Shown here piece by piece: positions 20,498 through 28,447 of a DNA stretch of 64,000 bases. Positions within the stretch are counted from its first letter, which is position 1. Each line of letters starts with the position of its first letter. The notes under the pieces are model-generated. The model was given only the letters and a program-made list of their open reading frames with translations. It did no database searches and was not told where the DNA came from. Made by a program: the position numbers and the translations under genes. Where the stretch lies: assembly GCA_947488325.1 (NCBI GenBank), contig CANKYZ010000002.1, positions 372,001 through 436,000 on the forward strand, read 5' to 3'. Source of the stretch: an uncultured Erythrobacter sp. (GTDB lineage Bacteria > Pseudomonadota > Alphaproteobacteria > Sphingomonadales > Sphingomonadaceae).

Positions 20498-22012
20498 TCA
20501 TTCAGTGGAAGTGACCGATGGCGCGCCTGAGATCGGACTGGCTGGCGGGTTGTAAAGCGTGGTGCTGGCAACGCGCCGAACCAACTCTTCATGCAGCAAC
20601 AGATCGTCAATTGCGCCGCCCAATTCGATGTTTTCAATATCGTCTGAGGGGCGGTGATAGTCGCTTGTCAAATATGGGTTTATCACTGTCTCAGATCCAA
20701 ATGCCGTTGAAAGGAAAACAGCGGGAACGCCTTCTTCAAGCAGCGCCCAGCCATCCTGACGTCGCACAAAGCTTTCGGCAAATTCCCGATTTCCCAGCTC
20801 GCGCCCACTGGCGTCCATCACTTCAAGAATGAGTTCATCCAGAACCGTTCGCCCCTCTCCGACAAAACCAACGCGGCTGCCCGCAGGCGCGACCGCGGCC
20901 GTATCGAAATTGAACGCGGCTACCACTGTTTCGAGCGGGATTGGCGGCTGTGCAGCGAAAGCCTTTGCGCCGAGCAAACCCAGCTCTTCACTGCTGGTTG
21001 CAAGCACATAAATGTCACGATCATGCGGACCACCGGCTGAAAGCCTGCGTGCCAATTCCAACATCACCGCTATCCCGCTGGCATTGTCGACTGCGCCGTT
21101 ACAGATCAGATCGCCCGTTTCTTGGCTTCCGCATTCACCCAAATGGTCCCAATGCGCCAGCAACAAAACCGCGCCAGATTCCGGGACCGCGCCAGGAAGC
21201 AGACCCAATACATTGGAACTGGTGAATTCTCGCCGCGTTGAAACCGCCTCAATCGACACGGTTGGATCTAACGAGAATGGAATAAACCCTTCGGAATCAG
21301 CGCTATCTCGCAACATTTGCCAGCGCTCTGCCCCCAACAAATCCGCCATAACCTGTTGTGTTACGAAAGCGCTGAGGCGCTTTTCCTCCTCGCTAGCCAA
21401 GAAAGTCATTTCGCGCGCATTGACGCGGTTCACATTGGCGATCGCGATACCATCTTCGATCACAGTGATGATTGCTGCAGGACCACTTTCAAACAACTTT
21501 GTCCGGCGACCTGGACTGACACCGGGTTCCCCCAGCATCACCACAACTTTGCCAGCGATCTGGTCCTGCGCGACACTTTCCGCCTCACGTCCGACAAAGA
21601 CCATCTCACCGCCATCAATCAGCAGGCGAAATCCTGTCGTGAACGCGGCCCCTTGTTCCGGGCCGAGCGTGACGGCGTTGGAGACGTTTCCAAAACTGAT
21701 TTCGCTGTCAGCAGCAATTGTGCTGACAAGCTCTACCGGAGCGCGCCATGCGCTGCCGGGGTCATTTGTTCCTGAAACGAGACCTGCGGCTTGCATTTCT
21801 TCGATTAGGAAAACGACCGTGCGGTCCTCCCCATCAGTGCCGGGCTTTCGTCCGCCAAATTCATCGCTCGCCAAAGCGGTGATGTCGCGCATCAAATTGC
21901 TGGCGATCAACTCACGCTCTGGTCCGGAAACAGTCGCCAGCGGAGCCTTAGCGCAGGCATTAAGCGCTAGAGCTGTGGCGACAATGAATAGGATGCGCCC
22001 CATATTCGTCAT
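20498..22012 (-). CDS. M28 family metallopeptidase lipoprotein
   Basis: This 504-residue protein starts with a lipoprotein signal (lipobox LNAC) and is probably anchored in the cell envelope. A PA-like inserted domain (about 120-240) precedes the M28 zinc-peptidase domain. Metal ligands can be assigned to AHWDHLG, DNASG, SSEELGLLG and the C-terminal DYHRPSDD; the usual His-x-Asp is present as HWDH. Such enzymes are aminopeptidases. Its start overlaps the stop of the upstream SDR gene (ATGA). Confidence 0.9.
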   Translation of the reverse strand: MTNMGRILFIVATALALNACAKAPLATVSGPERELIASNLMRDITALASDEFGGRKPGTDGEDRTVVFLIEEMQAAGLVSGTNDPGSAWRAPVELVSTIAADSEISFGNVSNAVTLGPEQGAAFTTGFRLLIDGGEMVFVGREAESVAQDQIAGKVVVMLGEPGVSPGRRTKLFESGPAAIITVIEDGIAIANVNRVNAREMTFLASEEEKRLSAFVTQQVMADLLGAERWQMLRDSADSEGFIPFSLDPTVSIEAVSTRREFTSSNVLGLLPGAVPESGAVLLLAHWDHLGECGSQETGDLICNGAVDNASGIAVMLELARRLSAGGPHDRDIYVLATSSEELGLLGAKAFAAQPPIPLETVVAAFNFDTAAVAPAGSRVGFVGEGRTVLDELILEVMDASGRELGNREFAESFVRRQDGWALLEEGVPAVFLSTAFGSETVINPYLTSDYHRPSDDIENIELGGAIDDLLLHEELVRRVASTTLYNPPASPISGAPSVTSTE

Positions 22013-22794
22013 TCGGCGGTCCAGCCTCCATCAATGCTCCAATTTGCACCAGTGACATTGCCTGCTTCTTGGCGGCACAGGAACACGGCGAGTGCCCCAA
22101 TTTCTGCCGGTTGGACGAATTTCTTGGTCGGTTGTTTTGCCAAAAGCACGTCGTTGATAACCTCGTCGCGGGTTAGCCCGCGTGCAGCCATCGTATCCGG
22201 GATTTGTCCTTCAATCAGCGGAGTCCAGACATAACCGGGACTGATACAATTCGCGGTCACTCCAGTTTGCGCCAACTCAAGTGCAATGGTTTTGGTGAAA
22301 CCTGCGATAGCGTGTTTGCTCGCATTATAGGCGCTCTTAAATGGCGAGGCGGTGAGCGAATGCGCGCTGGCAGTATTGATGATCCTACCCCAGCCCGCTT
22401 CTTTCATCGCTGGCACGGCAAGCCGCGTCGTGTGAAATGCTGCGGTCAAATTGAGCGCGATGATTGCATCCCATTTGTCGGTAGGAAAATCCTCCACCGG
22501 CGACACATGTTGCATCCCGGCGTTGTTCATCAGGATATCGATCGGGCCAATATCCGTCATCATTGTTTCAATCGCAGCAGGATCCAGCAAGTTCGCGCCG
22601 TTGAATGTCGCATCCATTTCTTCGCACAGCGCAGCGATTTTATCGGCATCACCCAGACCGTTAAGAATGATCTCAGCCCCTTCAGTATGCAGCGCGCGGG
22701 CCGTGGCAAGGCCGATACCTGATGTCGATCCGGTTACCAAAGCGCGTTTCCCCGATAAAAGTCCGGTTGGACCTTCGCTCTTGAGCATTTGCAT
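22009..22794 (-). CDS. 3-hydroxybutyrate dehydrogenase (SDR)
   Basis: This 261-residue SDR interconverts 3-hydroxybutyrate and acetoacetate. It has the cofactor motif TGSTSGIGLA, NNAGMQHVSPVEDFP, catalytic Ser in NTASAHSLTASPFKS and YNASKHA. The combination of QHVSPVEDFP, the K-(H)-A helix and the PGYVWTPLI loop is typical of BdhA. The ATG at 22794 follows a strong AGGAG, though the ATG at 22788 or a GTG at 22806 remain possible. It would fit the PHA cycle encoded at 49.9-52.6 kb. Confidence 0.88.
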   Translation of the reverse strand: MQMLKSEGPTGLLSGKRALVTGSTSGIGLATARALHTEGAEIILNGLGDADKIAALCEEMDATFNGANLLDPAAIETMMTDIGPIDILMNNAGMQHVSPVEDFPTDKWDAIIALNLTAAFHTTRLAVPAMKEAGWGRIINTASAHSLTASPFKSAYNASKHAIAGFTKTIALELAQTGVTANCISPGYVWTPLIEGQIPDTMAARGLTRDEVINDVLLAKQPTKKFVQPAEIGALAVFLCRQEAGNVTGANWSIDGGWTAE

Positions 22795-22915
22795 CAACTC
22801 CTGCACTTATCCCTAAAGCAGGAGCTTTTGCCTTGCGTGCTGGCCATGTCCAGCAATTTGCGTGGTTCACAGGCTAACAGAGGCAACTGACTGTAAGCTA
22901 TCAGAGGGATTTTCG

Positions 22916-23788
22916 GTGCGACTTAATCCATTCGACACTTCGAAAATAAAGGTCCGATCCAGTTCAGGTGGCGGTGGCAGAATGCGCCGCGCTGGCGGCG
23001 TTGGCTGCGGCACAATTGTCATCGCATTGATCGGAGCGGTCGCGTTTGGGATCGATCCTGCGCAGACAATTGCCGTGTTAGGCGGCATCGAAGGGCAGCA
23101 AAGTGCCCCGCAATCGCGAGGCGGAGAATTAGGTGCCCAAGAAGCTTGCACCATGGGCCCCTATGCAACCGAGGCCTGCAACGCCCTCACTAGTCTCAAT
23201 GAAACATGGGAACCGGAATTTCGCCGTGCAGGTATTCGGTTCGAGCAACCATTCCTCGATCTCTATCGTGATGGCAGTGTAACGACCGAAGGCTGCGGCA
23301 GCGCCTCTTCCGCCGCTGGTCCATTTTACTGCCCCGCTGACATGGGCATTTATATCGACACCAGCTTTTACGAACAGCTCGCCCAAATAGCCGGAACTGG
23401 CGGCGATTTCGCCCGGCTTTATGTGATCGCGCATGAATATGGCCACCATATCCAGAACATTACTGGCCTCGCCGACCAAGTCCGCAGCCTGCAACAACGC
23501 AATCCGCGGCAATCCAATCAACTGCAAGTGCGCATGGAATTGCAGGCCGATTGCTACGCCGGGGTATGGGCGGGCAAGAACCGCAACCGAATTGAACGCG
23601 GCGATATGGAAGAAGGATTACGCGCGGCTAGCGCAATCGGCGATGACACGCTAATGAACCGCGCAGGACAACGCATTAACCCCGAAAACTTTACACACGG
23701 AACAAGCCAGCAGCGAATGGACGCGCTGCGGCGAGGATTGGAAACAGCCGATGATTCAGCTTGCGACATCTATTTCGACTTCAGCTAA
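22916..23788 (+). CDS. Neutral zinc metallopeptidase (YpfJ family)
   Basis: I chose the GTG at 22916 (290 aa) because an AGAGGGA site precedes it and VRLNPFDTSKI is the usual family start. The protein has a glycine-rich linker, a single membrane helix (about 28-48) and a peptidase domain with HEYGHHIQN near residue 183 plus a conserved downstream ELQADCYAG that contributes the third zinc ligand. It is likely a membrane-anchored periplasmic protease of unknown substrate. The 3' end overlaps the next gene by 38 bp. Confidence 0.9.
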   Translation: MRLNPFDTSKIKVRSSSGGGGRMRRAGGVGCGTIVIALIGAVAFGIDPAQTIAVLGGIEGQQSAPQSRGGELGAQEACTMGPYATEACNALTSLNETWEPEFRRAGIRFEQPFLDLYRDGSVTTEGCGSASSAAGPFYCPADMGIYIDTSFYEQLAQIAGTGGDFARLYVIAHEYGHHIQNITGLADQVRSLQQRNPRQSNQLQVRMELQADCYAGVWAGKNRNRIERGDMEEGLRAASAIGDDTLMNRAGQRINPENFTHGTSQQRMDALRRGLETADDSACDIYFDFS

Positions 23789-24290
23789 GGCTTTCATCGC
23801 AGGGGCTGCGCTGCTAGCCTTAACCCCGACCGCAGCCTTTGCGCAGGTTAACGCCGAAGAACCCGATGCCAGAGACGTTGCGCGCACTCCGCTGCAAGAC
23901 TTCAACATCGATAGCGACGACCTTCCCCAAGTCCTCGTGGTCGCTGCACAAGACCCTTATGCATCAGAAGGACTCGCAGCCTGCAACGACATTGTCGCGC
24001 AGATTGCATCGCTCGATAGGGTCCTTGGGGCAGATTTCGACATTTCGAAAGAAAGCGAAGACGGCATCAGTCGGGGCCGCGTCGCCCAAAGCGTTGTGGG
24101 CTCATTCATTCCATTTCGCGGAATTGTGCGTGAAGTCTCAGGTGCCAATGCAAAGCGGCGTGAAGCCAATCTGGCGATCACAGCAGGCATGGTAAGGCGC
24201 GGGTTTCTAAAGGGTCTGGGTCAACAACGCGGCTGCGCTTACCCTGCCAGCCCGCGCGAAGAGCGCGGCACGCTATCAGCGGGCGAATAG
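23751..24290 (+). CDS. Secreted protein of unknown function
   Basis: This 179-residue protein has a signal peptide ending in AAFAQ and no recognised domain. The mature part is rich in Asp/Glu and contains ACNDIVAQIASLDRVLGADFD and a glycine/arginine-containing C-terminal half with a G-x-F-I-P-F-R-G-I-V-R motif. Its first 38 bases overlap the end of the YpfJ-type gene, so it is probably co-transcribed. It is followed by a bidirectional terminator. Confidence 0.65.
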   Translation: MIQLATSISTSAKAFIAGAALLALTPTAAFAQVNAEEPDARDVARTPLQDFNIDSDDLPQVLVVAAQDPYASEGLAACNDIVAQIASLDRVLGADFDISKESEDGISRGRVAQSVVGSFIPFRGIVREVSGANAKRREANLAITAGMVRRGFLKGLGQQRGCAYPASPREERGTLSAGE

Positions 24291-24304
24291 TTCAAGTCGA
24301 ACGG

Positions 24305-24343
24305 AAAGGTCAGCGAAGGGCATTGCCCCCTCGCCGACCTTTT
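24305..24343. terminator. Bidirectional transcription terminator
   Basis: An imperfect inverted repeat forms a stem of about 16 bp: left arm 24305-24320 (AAAGGTCAGCGAAGGG) pairs with right arm 24328-24343 (CCCTCGCCGACCTTTT). The T-run on each strand fits termination for the convergent genes on both sides. Confidence 0.85.
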
Positions 24344-24391
24344 CACATTTAGTTAGACCGTTGTTCAAACGTCCGTCGATTGAAGCAGCAA

Positions 24392-26029
24392 TCAACTCTG
24401 GCGATCTGCCCAGTGATCAATTTGCTGGTCGAGTTCACGCACAATACGTGCGCGCATTTCCGCACTCATTTCGCGGCTGTTTGCAATTTCTTCGCGAGCT
24501 TCGCGCAGTCCTTCAAGGGCATGCGCCATGACCCGAGTCTGGCAAATCATAACGGTGCGGATACCGTCGGAATCTTCCGTGGTGGTTGCAACCTCATCGC
24601 TGGAATTGTCGCACTCCATTTTAACAATCGTACGCCCCTCCAATCCCTCGGCGCTCGCCAGAGCTGCTTCGATCTGGGCAGGCACTGCTTCGAGAGCAAG
24701 GTTTGCCTCTTCAAGACCCTGGCGGACTTCGATCATTATCTCTTCCATCTGAGCTTCGGACATTGGTTCGCCATCATCTGACACATAAATGCTCTCAACC
24801 CGACGTTCTACGCGCTCTTCGTCTTGGTTTTCGTCGCTGATAGATGTGTAAACTGTCTCGCTCGTTAACTCGGGCGTTTCGCTCGTGTCGGGATCAACAG
24901 AGAGAATTGTCGCTGTTGCCGCAACAGGAGGAAGAGGAGGTGCTGGCGGAGCCGGTGGTGTGGGCGACGTCATTCCGATTTCAGGCGGCACTAGCGGCGC
25001 AGGTGCGTCGCTTGCTGCGTAGCTAATTGATGCCGTCAGTGGCAACGCGATCACGACTGCGCCCAGAATCAAGCGTCCTGTCAATCGGCGGCTATTAGAA
25101 GTGTCGGTCATTTTCAGGCTCCTCAAACGGTGGATTATCGATTTTTCGCCAAGCACCGGACACGCCATTGGCGCAGCAAGTGCGAGGTTGGGGGAAACGT
25201 TTGGACCCGCGGCAAAACTAACAATTAAGTTGGCATAAGCTTCACGCTCTTTGGCAGGCTTCGCAGCGAGCACCCGTGCATCGCAGGCCGCCTCTTGATC
25301 ACGCCTCAACGCAAGCCAGCCATACCGGCCAAGTGGGTTAAACCAATGGAGTGCAAACAAGGGCTGTATCGCCACATTGATAAGCAGATCTCGGCCATCA
25401 TGGTGCGCCATTTCATGCGCCAGAGCGAGATCGCGGGCGATGCGATCAGGCTGCGCCAGAAAACCCATAGGTAGCGCAATCACCTTGTCGATCACACCAA
25501 AGGCAATCGGCGCATCGGTGCCAGGTGTCTCAATCAATCGAACTTTGCCATCACGACCCACATCGTGGCCGTCTTCCAGCAATTCAGTTCGCAATTGGAA
25601 ATAGGCGGAAAAACGCATGTAAAGAAAAATGGCGGCACCGATTAGCCAGGCAGCAATACCGAGCTCAATAAAGGGTCCAAACTCTAAGCTCAGCACAGGG
25701 GTAACTGGGCCTGAAACACCGGATGCCGCCGCCTCAACACCCACGGGTCCATCTGTTGTCGCAACTGGAATGGTGGGATCAAGGGGTACAAATTGAAATT
25801 CACTTTGCCCGGTCGCTAGAGCAGTCGTTGGTGCGGTTTGAGCAGCCTCATCCGGGCGCATCCAAGCGGGCAGCTCAATCGGAGGGAAGACCAACCGAAG
25901 AGCTGGAACCACCCAAAGGGCATAGGCGACTTGCGGGCCAAACCAGCGCGCGACCGGACGGCGCAGAGCAAGGACTGCTGTGATCAAGATTGCAGTCCAG
26001 ATGAGTGTTTCGAGCAGCCAATCAGTCAT
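24392..26029 (-). CDS. BlaR1-like M56 membrane metallopeptidase (signal transducer)
   Basis: This 545-residue protein has the M56 layout: membrane helices near 8-25, 33-55, 125-147 and 318-340, with a cytosolic peptidase site LAHEMAHHDGRDLL (HExxH) near residue 214. In BlaR1/MecR1 this domain cleaves the cognate repressor after signal. The part outside the membrane (about 345-545) is proline-rich followed by a long charged helical segment and is not the penicillin-binding domain of BlaR1, so the stimulus is unknown. It overlaps the repressor gene by 4 bp, forming a sensor-repressor operon. Confidence 0.88.
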   Translation of the reverse strand: MTDWLLETLIWTAILITAVLALRRPVARWFGPQVAYALWVVPALRLVFPPIELPAWMRPDEAAQTAPTTALATGQSEFQFVPLDPTIPVATTDGPVGVEAAASGVSGPVTPVLSLEFGPFIELGIAAWLIGAAIFLYMRFSAYFQLRTELLEDGHDVGRDGKVRLIETPGTDAPIAFGVIDKVIALPMGFLAQPDRIARDLALAHEMAHHDGRDLLINVAIQPLFALHWFNPLGRYGWLALRRDQEAACDARVLAAKPAKEREAYANLIVSFAAGPNVSPNLALAAPMACPVLGEKSIIHRLRSLKMTDTSNSRRLTGRLILGAVVIALPLTASISYAASDAPAPLVPPEIGMTSPTPPAPPAPPLPPVAATATILSVDPDTSETPELTSETVYTSISDENQDEERVERRVESIYVSDDGEPMSEAQMEEIMIEVRQGLEEANLALEAVPAQIEAALASAEGLEGRTIVKMECDNSSDEVATTTEDSDGIRTVMICQTRVMAHALEGLREAREEIANSREMSAEMRARIVRELDQQIDHWADRQS

Positions 26030-26424
26030 GATTTCAGCTCCTTCAAAAGCGCCTCAATTTCGGAGACGTCATCCTCGCTCAATGCTTCGGTTTCAGCCAA
26101 GTGCGCGACCAAGGAAGCTGCACGGCCACCAAACAACCGATCAACCAAACGACGCGATTCCCCGCCCACATATTCGGAGCGAACCATAGAGGGTGTATAG
26201 AGAAAGCGGCGGCCGTCCGGACGGGTCGCGATGGCTTGTTTCTGCACCAACCGAGAAAGCAACGTCTTTACGGTAGCAAGGCTCCAATCGCGTTTCTCGC
26301 AAACGGCATCGCACACTTCAGCTGCGCTTGCCGTGCCGAGACCCCACAGAACTTCCATCACCGCATGCTCTGCTTCACTGATCCGTTCTGGCTTTTCGTT
26401 GGACTTTTCCAAGCTAACCTCCAT
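26026..26424 (-). CDS. BlaI/MecI/CopY family transcriptional repressor
   Basis: This winged-helix repressor is about 132 residues from ATG 26424. The BlaI-type recognition region is visible in ISEAEHAVMEVLW and ATVKTLLSRLVQKQAI, followed by a dimerisation and C-terminal cleavage region. The start is uncertain: an ATG at 26469 has AGGAG only two bases upstream, and a GTG at 26499 is also open. I prefer 26424 because a 33-bp operator-like dyad covers 26433-26465. The downstream gene encodes the M56 protease that probably inactivates it. Confidence 0.87.
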   Translation of the reverse strand: MEVSLEKSNEKPERISEAEHAVMEVLWGLGTASAAEVCDAVCEKRDWSLATVKTLLSRLVQKQAIATRPDGRRFLYTPSMVRSEYVGGESRRLVDRLFGGRAASLVAHLAETEALSEDDVSEIEALLKELKS

Positions 26425-26432
26425 CCGCTTGA

Positions 26433-26465
26433 TTACGTCTGTAGTCATATCGACTACGGATGTAA
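26433..26465 (-). promoter_or_regulatory. BlaI-type operator dyad
   Basis: A 33-bp dyad has 14-bp arms with two mismatches around a 5-bp centre. Its core is GTAGTC-N5-GACTAC, perfectly paired, extended by TTAC and GTAA ends. It lies directly upstream of the repressor start and resembles the TACA/TGTA-type sites of BlaI-family regulators, implying autoregulation. A TTTACA ... TACAGA pair within it could serve as promoter. Confidence 0.75.
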
Positions 26466-26657
26466 ACATTGCTCCTGCATGAATAAGGTTCTCTCTCACA
26501 TACTTCTCTATGAGCGGATGATATCACCGGACGAATGACATCCAACTCCACAGCCCTCTTGACTGTCGCCTCGTTCACCATGGTGAGCCTTCAGCGGAAT
26601 CAGAAAACGTTCAAAGCAGCAGCGATAAACGCCGTTTGGAGTATCCAACCGATCAGA

Positions 26658-27647
26658 CTACTCGCCGACGGCAGGTCGTCCCACTGGCGCGGTCGCGACC
26701 TGCGGCATGCGTGCTTCGAGTGCGGGCAGCCAGTCACTGACGCCTGCACCGATCGATGTTTGCGGCAGCGAAGCCAGCAAACGTCGCCCGCTCTCCCATT
26801 CTGCAATCGTTCGGTTCACCTCGCTTGCGACTTCGGAAAGCGGCACTGGTTGCCGCATCGCGCGGTTGATCATCGCGTCCCCGTAAAACGTCCAATCATT
26901 CTGAGGCTCACACCCGAATGAATTGCGTTCTGACGCGGCCGCAGTGAGGATCGCGGTATCCGCGCTCGCCATCGCCGGGACAAACACACCCGAATAACAC
27001 GCACTGATCACAAGGATGCGGCGCACGATCCCCAGCTCCTCCAGTGCGACCTTCAACCGTGCAGGCGAAAAGATGCCATAACCGCTATCGCCGTAATGAT
27101 AGGCCAGACCCCACTTCGAACCATGGCTGGTGGTATAAAGCACCAGAACATCTTCATCTGTGTCCATGACTTCGGCGATATGCCCGAGACTGACCAGCAG
27201 ACTTTCTATTGATCCACGCGGCAAATCATCGCGCTGCCCATCTGGCCCCGCTAATGTGAGAGTGCGCCCAGCCCCATCGTAACGCTGCGAAAGCACATCG
27301 CCTGCCACACGCGCTTCGCGGGCAAAGACTGGATCGCTGTCGAACGCGATTGTGACGACATAAGCATCAACCACACCGGGTCGCTGAGGTTGGAGCACAT
27401 CCAACGAACGCGAAAGCCGTCGCCGTTGCTCAAGCAATTCTCGCGGCGACATGTCGCGTTGCAATTGCGGGGAAAGAGCGAGGCTATCGACAAACTCATC
27501 GCGGGTTTCGCCGGTACCAAGATTGGGGAACGGCGCGGTGTGTGCTGGTGGCTGGCTGGAATTACCTTGGGCCGAAAGGTCGTCGGGCGATGCCAGAGAG
27601 ACCGCAATCGCGGCCATTCCAAGGCTGAAAAAAGAGCATTTTTGCAT
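26658..27647 (-). CDS. Secreted caspase-like C13 family peptidase
   Basis: The start at 27647 gives a 329-residue protein with a signal peptide (MQKCSFFSLGMAAIAVSLA). The domain is of the caspase/legumain clan: catalytic His in YTTSHGSKWG (near 174) and Cys in ISACYSGVFVP (near 215), each after a hydrophobic strand as expected for clan CD. A preceding LVLYTTSHG strand and the C-terminal NDWTFYGDAMINRA region match bacterial C13-type peptidases. It should act in the periplasm or outside the cell; the substrate is not known. It is next to, but 158 bp from, the repressor gene. Confidence 0.88.
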   Translation of the reverse strand: MQKCSFFSLGMAAIAVSLASPDDLSAQGNSSQPPAHTAPFPNLGTGETRDEFVDSLALSPQLQRDMSPRELLEQRRRLSRSLDVLQPQRPGVVDAYVVTIAFDSDPVFAREARVAGDVLSQRYDGAGRTLTLAGPDGQRDDLPRGSIESLLVSLGHIAEVMDTDEDVLVLYTTSHGSKWGLAYHYGDSGYGIFSPARLKVALEELGIVRRILVISACYSGVFVPAMASADTAILTAAASERNSFGCEPQNDWTFYGDAMINRAMRQPVPLSEVASEVNRTIAEWESGRRLLASLPQTSIGAGVSDWLPALEARMPQVATAPVGRPAVGE

Positions 27648-27697
27648 TGCAACTACATCTTGGAGCCAAAGGCCTACGTCAAGGGCCACATCTGCCT

Positions 27698-27720
27698 CAA
27701 TTGTAGGGATCCGACAATTG
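27698..27720. promoter_or_regulatory. Inverted repeat upstream of the C13 peptidase gene
   Basis: CAATTGT and ACAATTG form a perfect 7-bp inverted repeat separated by 9 bp, 50 bp upstream of the peptidase start. It could be an operator; no regulator can be named. Confidence 0.35.
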
Positions 27721-27830
27721 TTCCGCATGGCAGATCAATACAATCGGACGGATCAAAGATTGGCTATCTATTGCGCCACGCAATCAACTCGCATCACCAT
27801 CGGCTTTCAGCCCAAAGGTAGGAGCATCCA

Positions 27831-27986
27831 ATGACCGGTATTTCAACTGAAGCCCGAACCAACAACCGGCGGGAAACCAAGTTGCCGAACCTCACGATTG
27901 GTCTATTTGGGCGCAAGAACAGTGTTTCTGCGCGGCCCACTTTGCCGCACGATCATGGCAGGTTGCTTGCTGAGCTCCCAGCCTGA
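27831..27986 (+). CDS. Possible small protein of unknown function
   Basis: This 51-residue frame starts with ATG at 27831 after AAGGTAGGAG, a strong ribosome site. It is basic (NNRRETKLPNL, GLFGRKN) and has no signal or membrane segment. No homology is recognised; it could be a chance frame. Confidence 0.3.
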   Translation: MTGISTEARTNNRRETKLPNLTIGLFGRKNSVSARPTLPHDHGRLLAELPA

Positions 27987-28370
27987 CTTGTTCGCAAGGC
28001 CTTATGCAGCGGTTGTTATCCCGGAAACGGTGACGCATACCTTTTGCTCACCGTTTTTGGGTTCAGGACCCCCTAACTCAACTCCAAAATTCAGAATGCA
28101 CGGCATTGACTATTGGTTTGTCCGAGCAAGCTAACGGAAGAGCATGAGTAAGGCATTTTTGATTTTTATAGCGGGGGTAACGACCGCAGCGGTTGGGCCA
28201 GCGATGCAGAAGTAAACCGCGCTTCGAATCCGCGCGGATCACCGAGGGCAGACATTGATGACGGATCAGAGTGGGGCCAATAACTTGGCGCGATCAGCCA
28301 GTCAAAACCCGCGCAGGCACGCCGCATCAACGGATTCAAACTCGCCTGCGCTCGCCCCTATCTCGCCATC

Positions 28371-28433
28371 TTAATGGGGGCGGGGCCGATCGCAGCCCGC
28401 AAGAGCCACCAATACCGCGATTAAAGCAAACAC
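28371..28433 (-). CDS. Possible tiny lipoprotein or remnant after sdhA
   Basis: A GTG at 28433, 14 bp after the sdhA stop, opens a 20-residue frame, MFALIAVLVALAGCDRPRPH, that reads as a lipoprotein signal with lipobox LAGC and then stops. Small entericidin-like lipoproteins have this form. It could equally be the remaining head of a broken lipoprotein gene. No good ribosome site is seen. Confidence 0.3.
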   Translation of the reverse strand: MFALIAVLVALAGCDRPRPH

Positions 28434-28447
28434 TTAGGCACGACCGA

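Larger units (their letters stand above)
27648..28447. other. Gene-poor region between sdhA and the C13 peptidase
   Basis: About 800 bp hold no convincing large gene. Visible items are the inverted repeat at 27698-27720, a 51-codon frame at 27831-27986 with a good ribosome site, a 23-codon hydrophobic frame at 28144-28215 (MSKAFLIFIAGVTT) preceded by GGAAGAG, a 20-residue lipoprotein-like frame at 28371-28433 on the minus strand, and a 53-codon minus frame starting MRRACAGFDWLIAPSYW that ends near 28166. Nothing resembles sdhB. The region may be decayed coding sequence. Confidence 0.45.

Noticed and set aside
21012..22055. Plus-strand 347-codon frame opposite the M28 peptidase gene
   Set aside because: Antisense shadow with Ser/Pro-rich low-complexity sequence and no motif.
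28200..28245. TTCGAATC resembling a tRNA T-loop
   Set aside because: The flanking arms do not pair properly and no acceptor, D or anticodon arms can be drawn.
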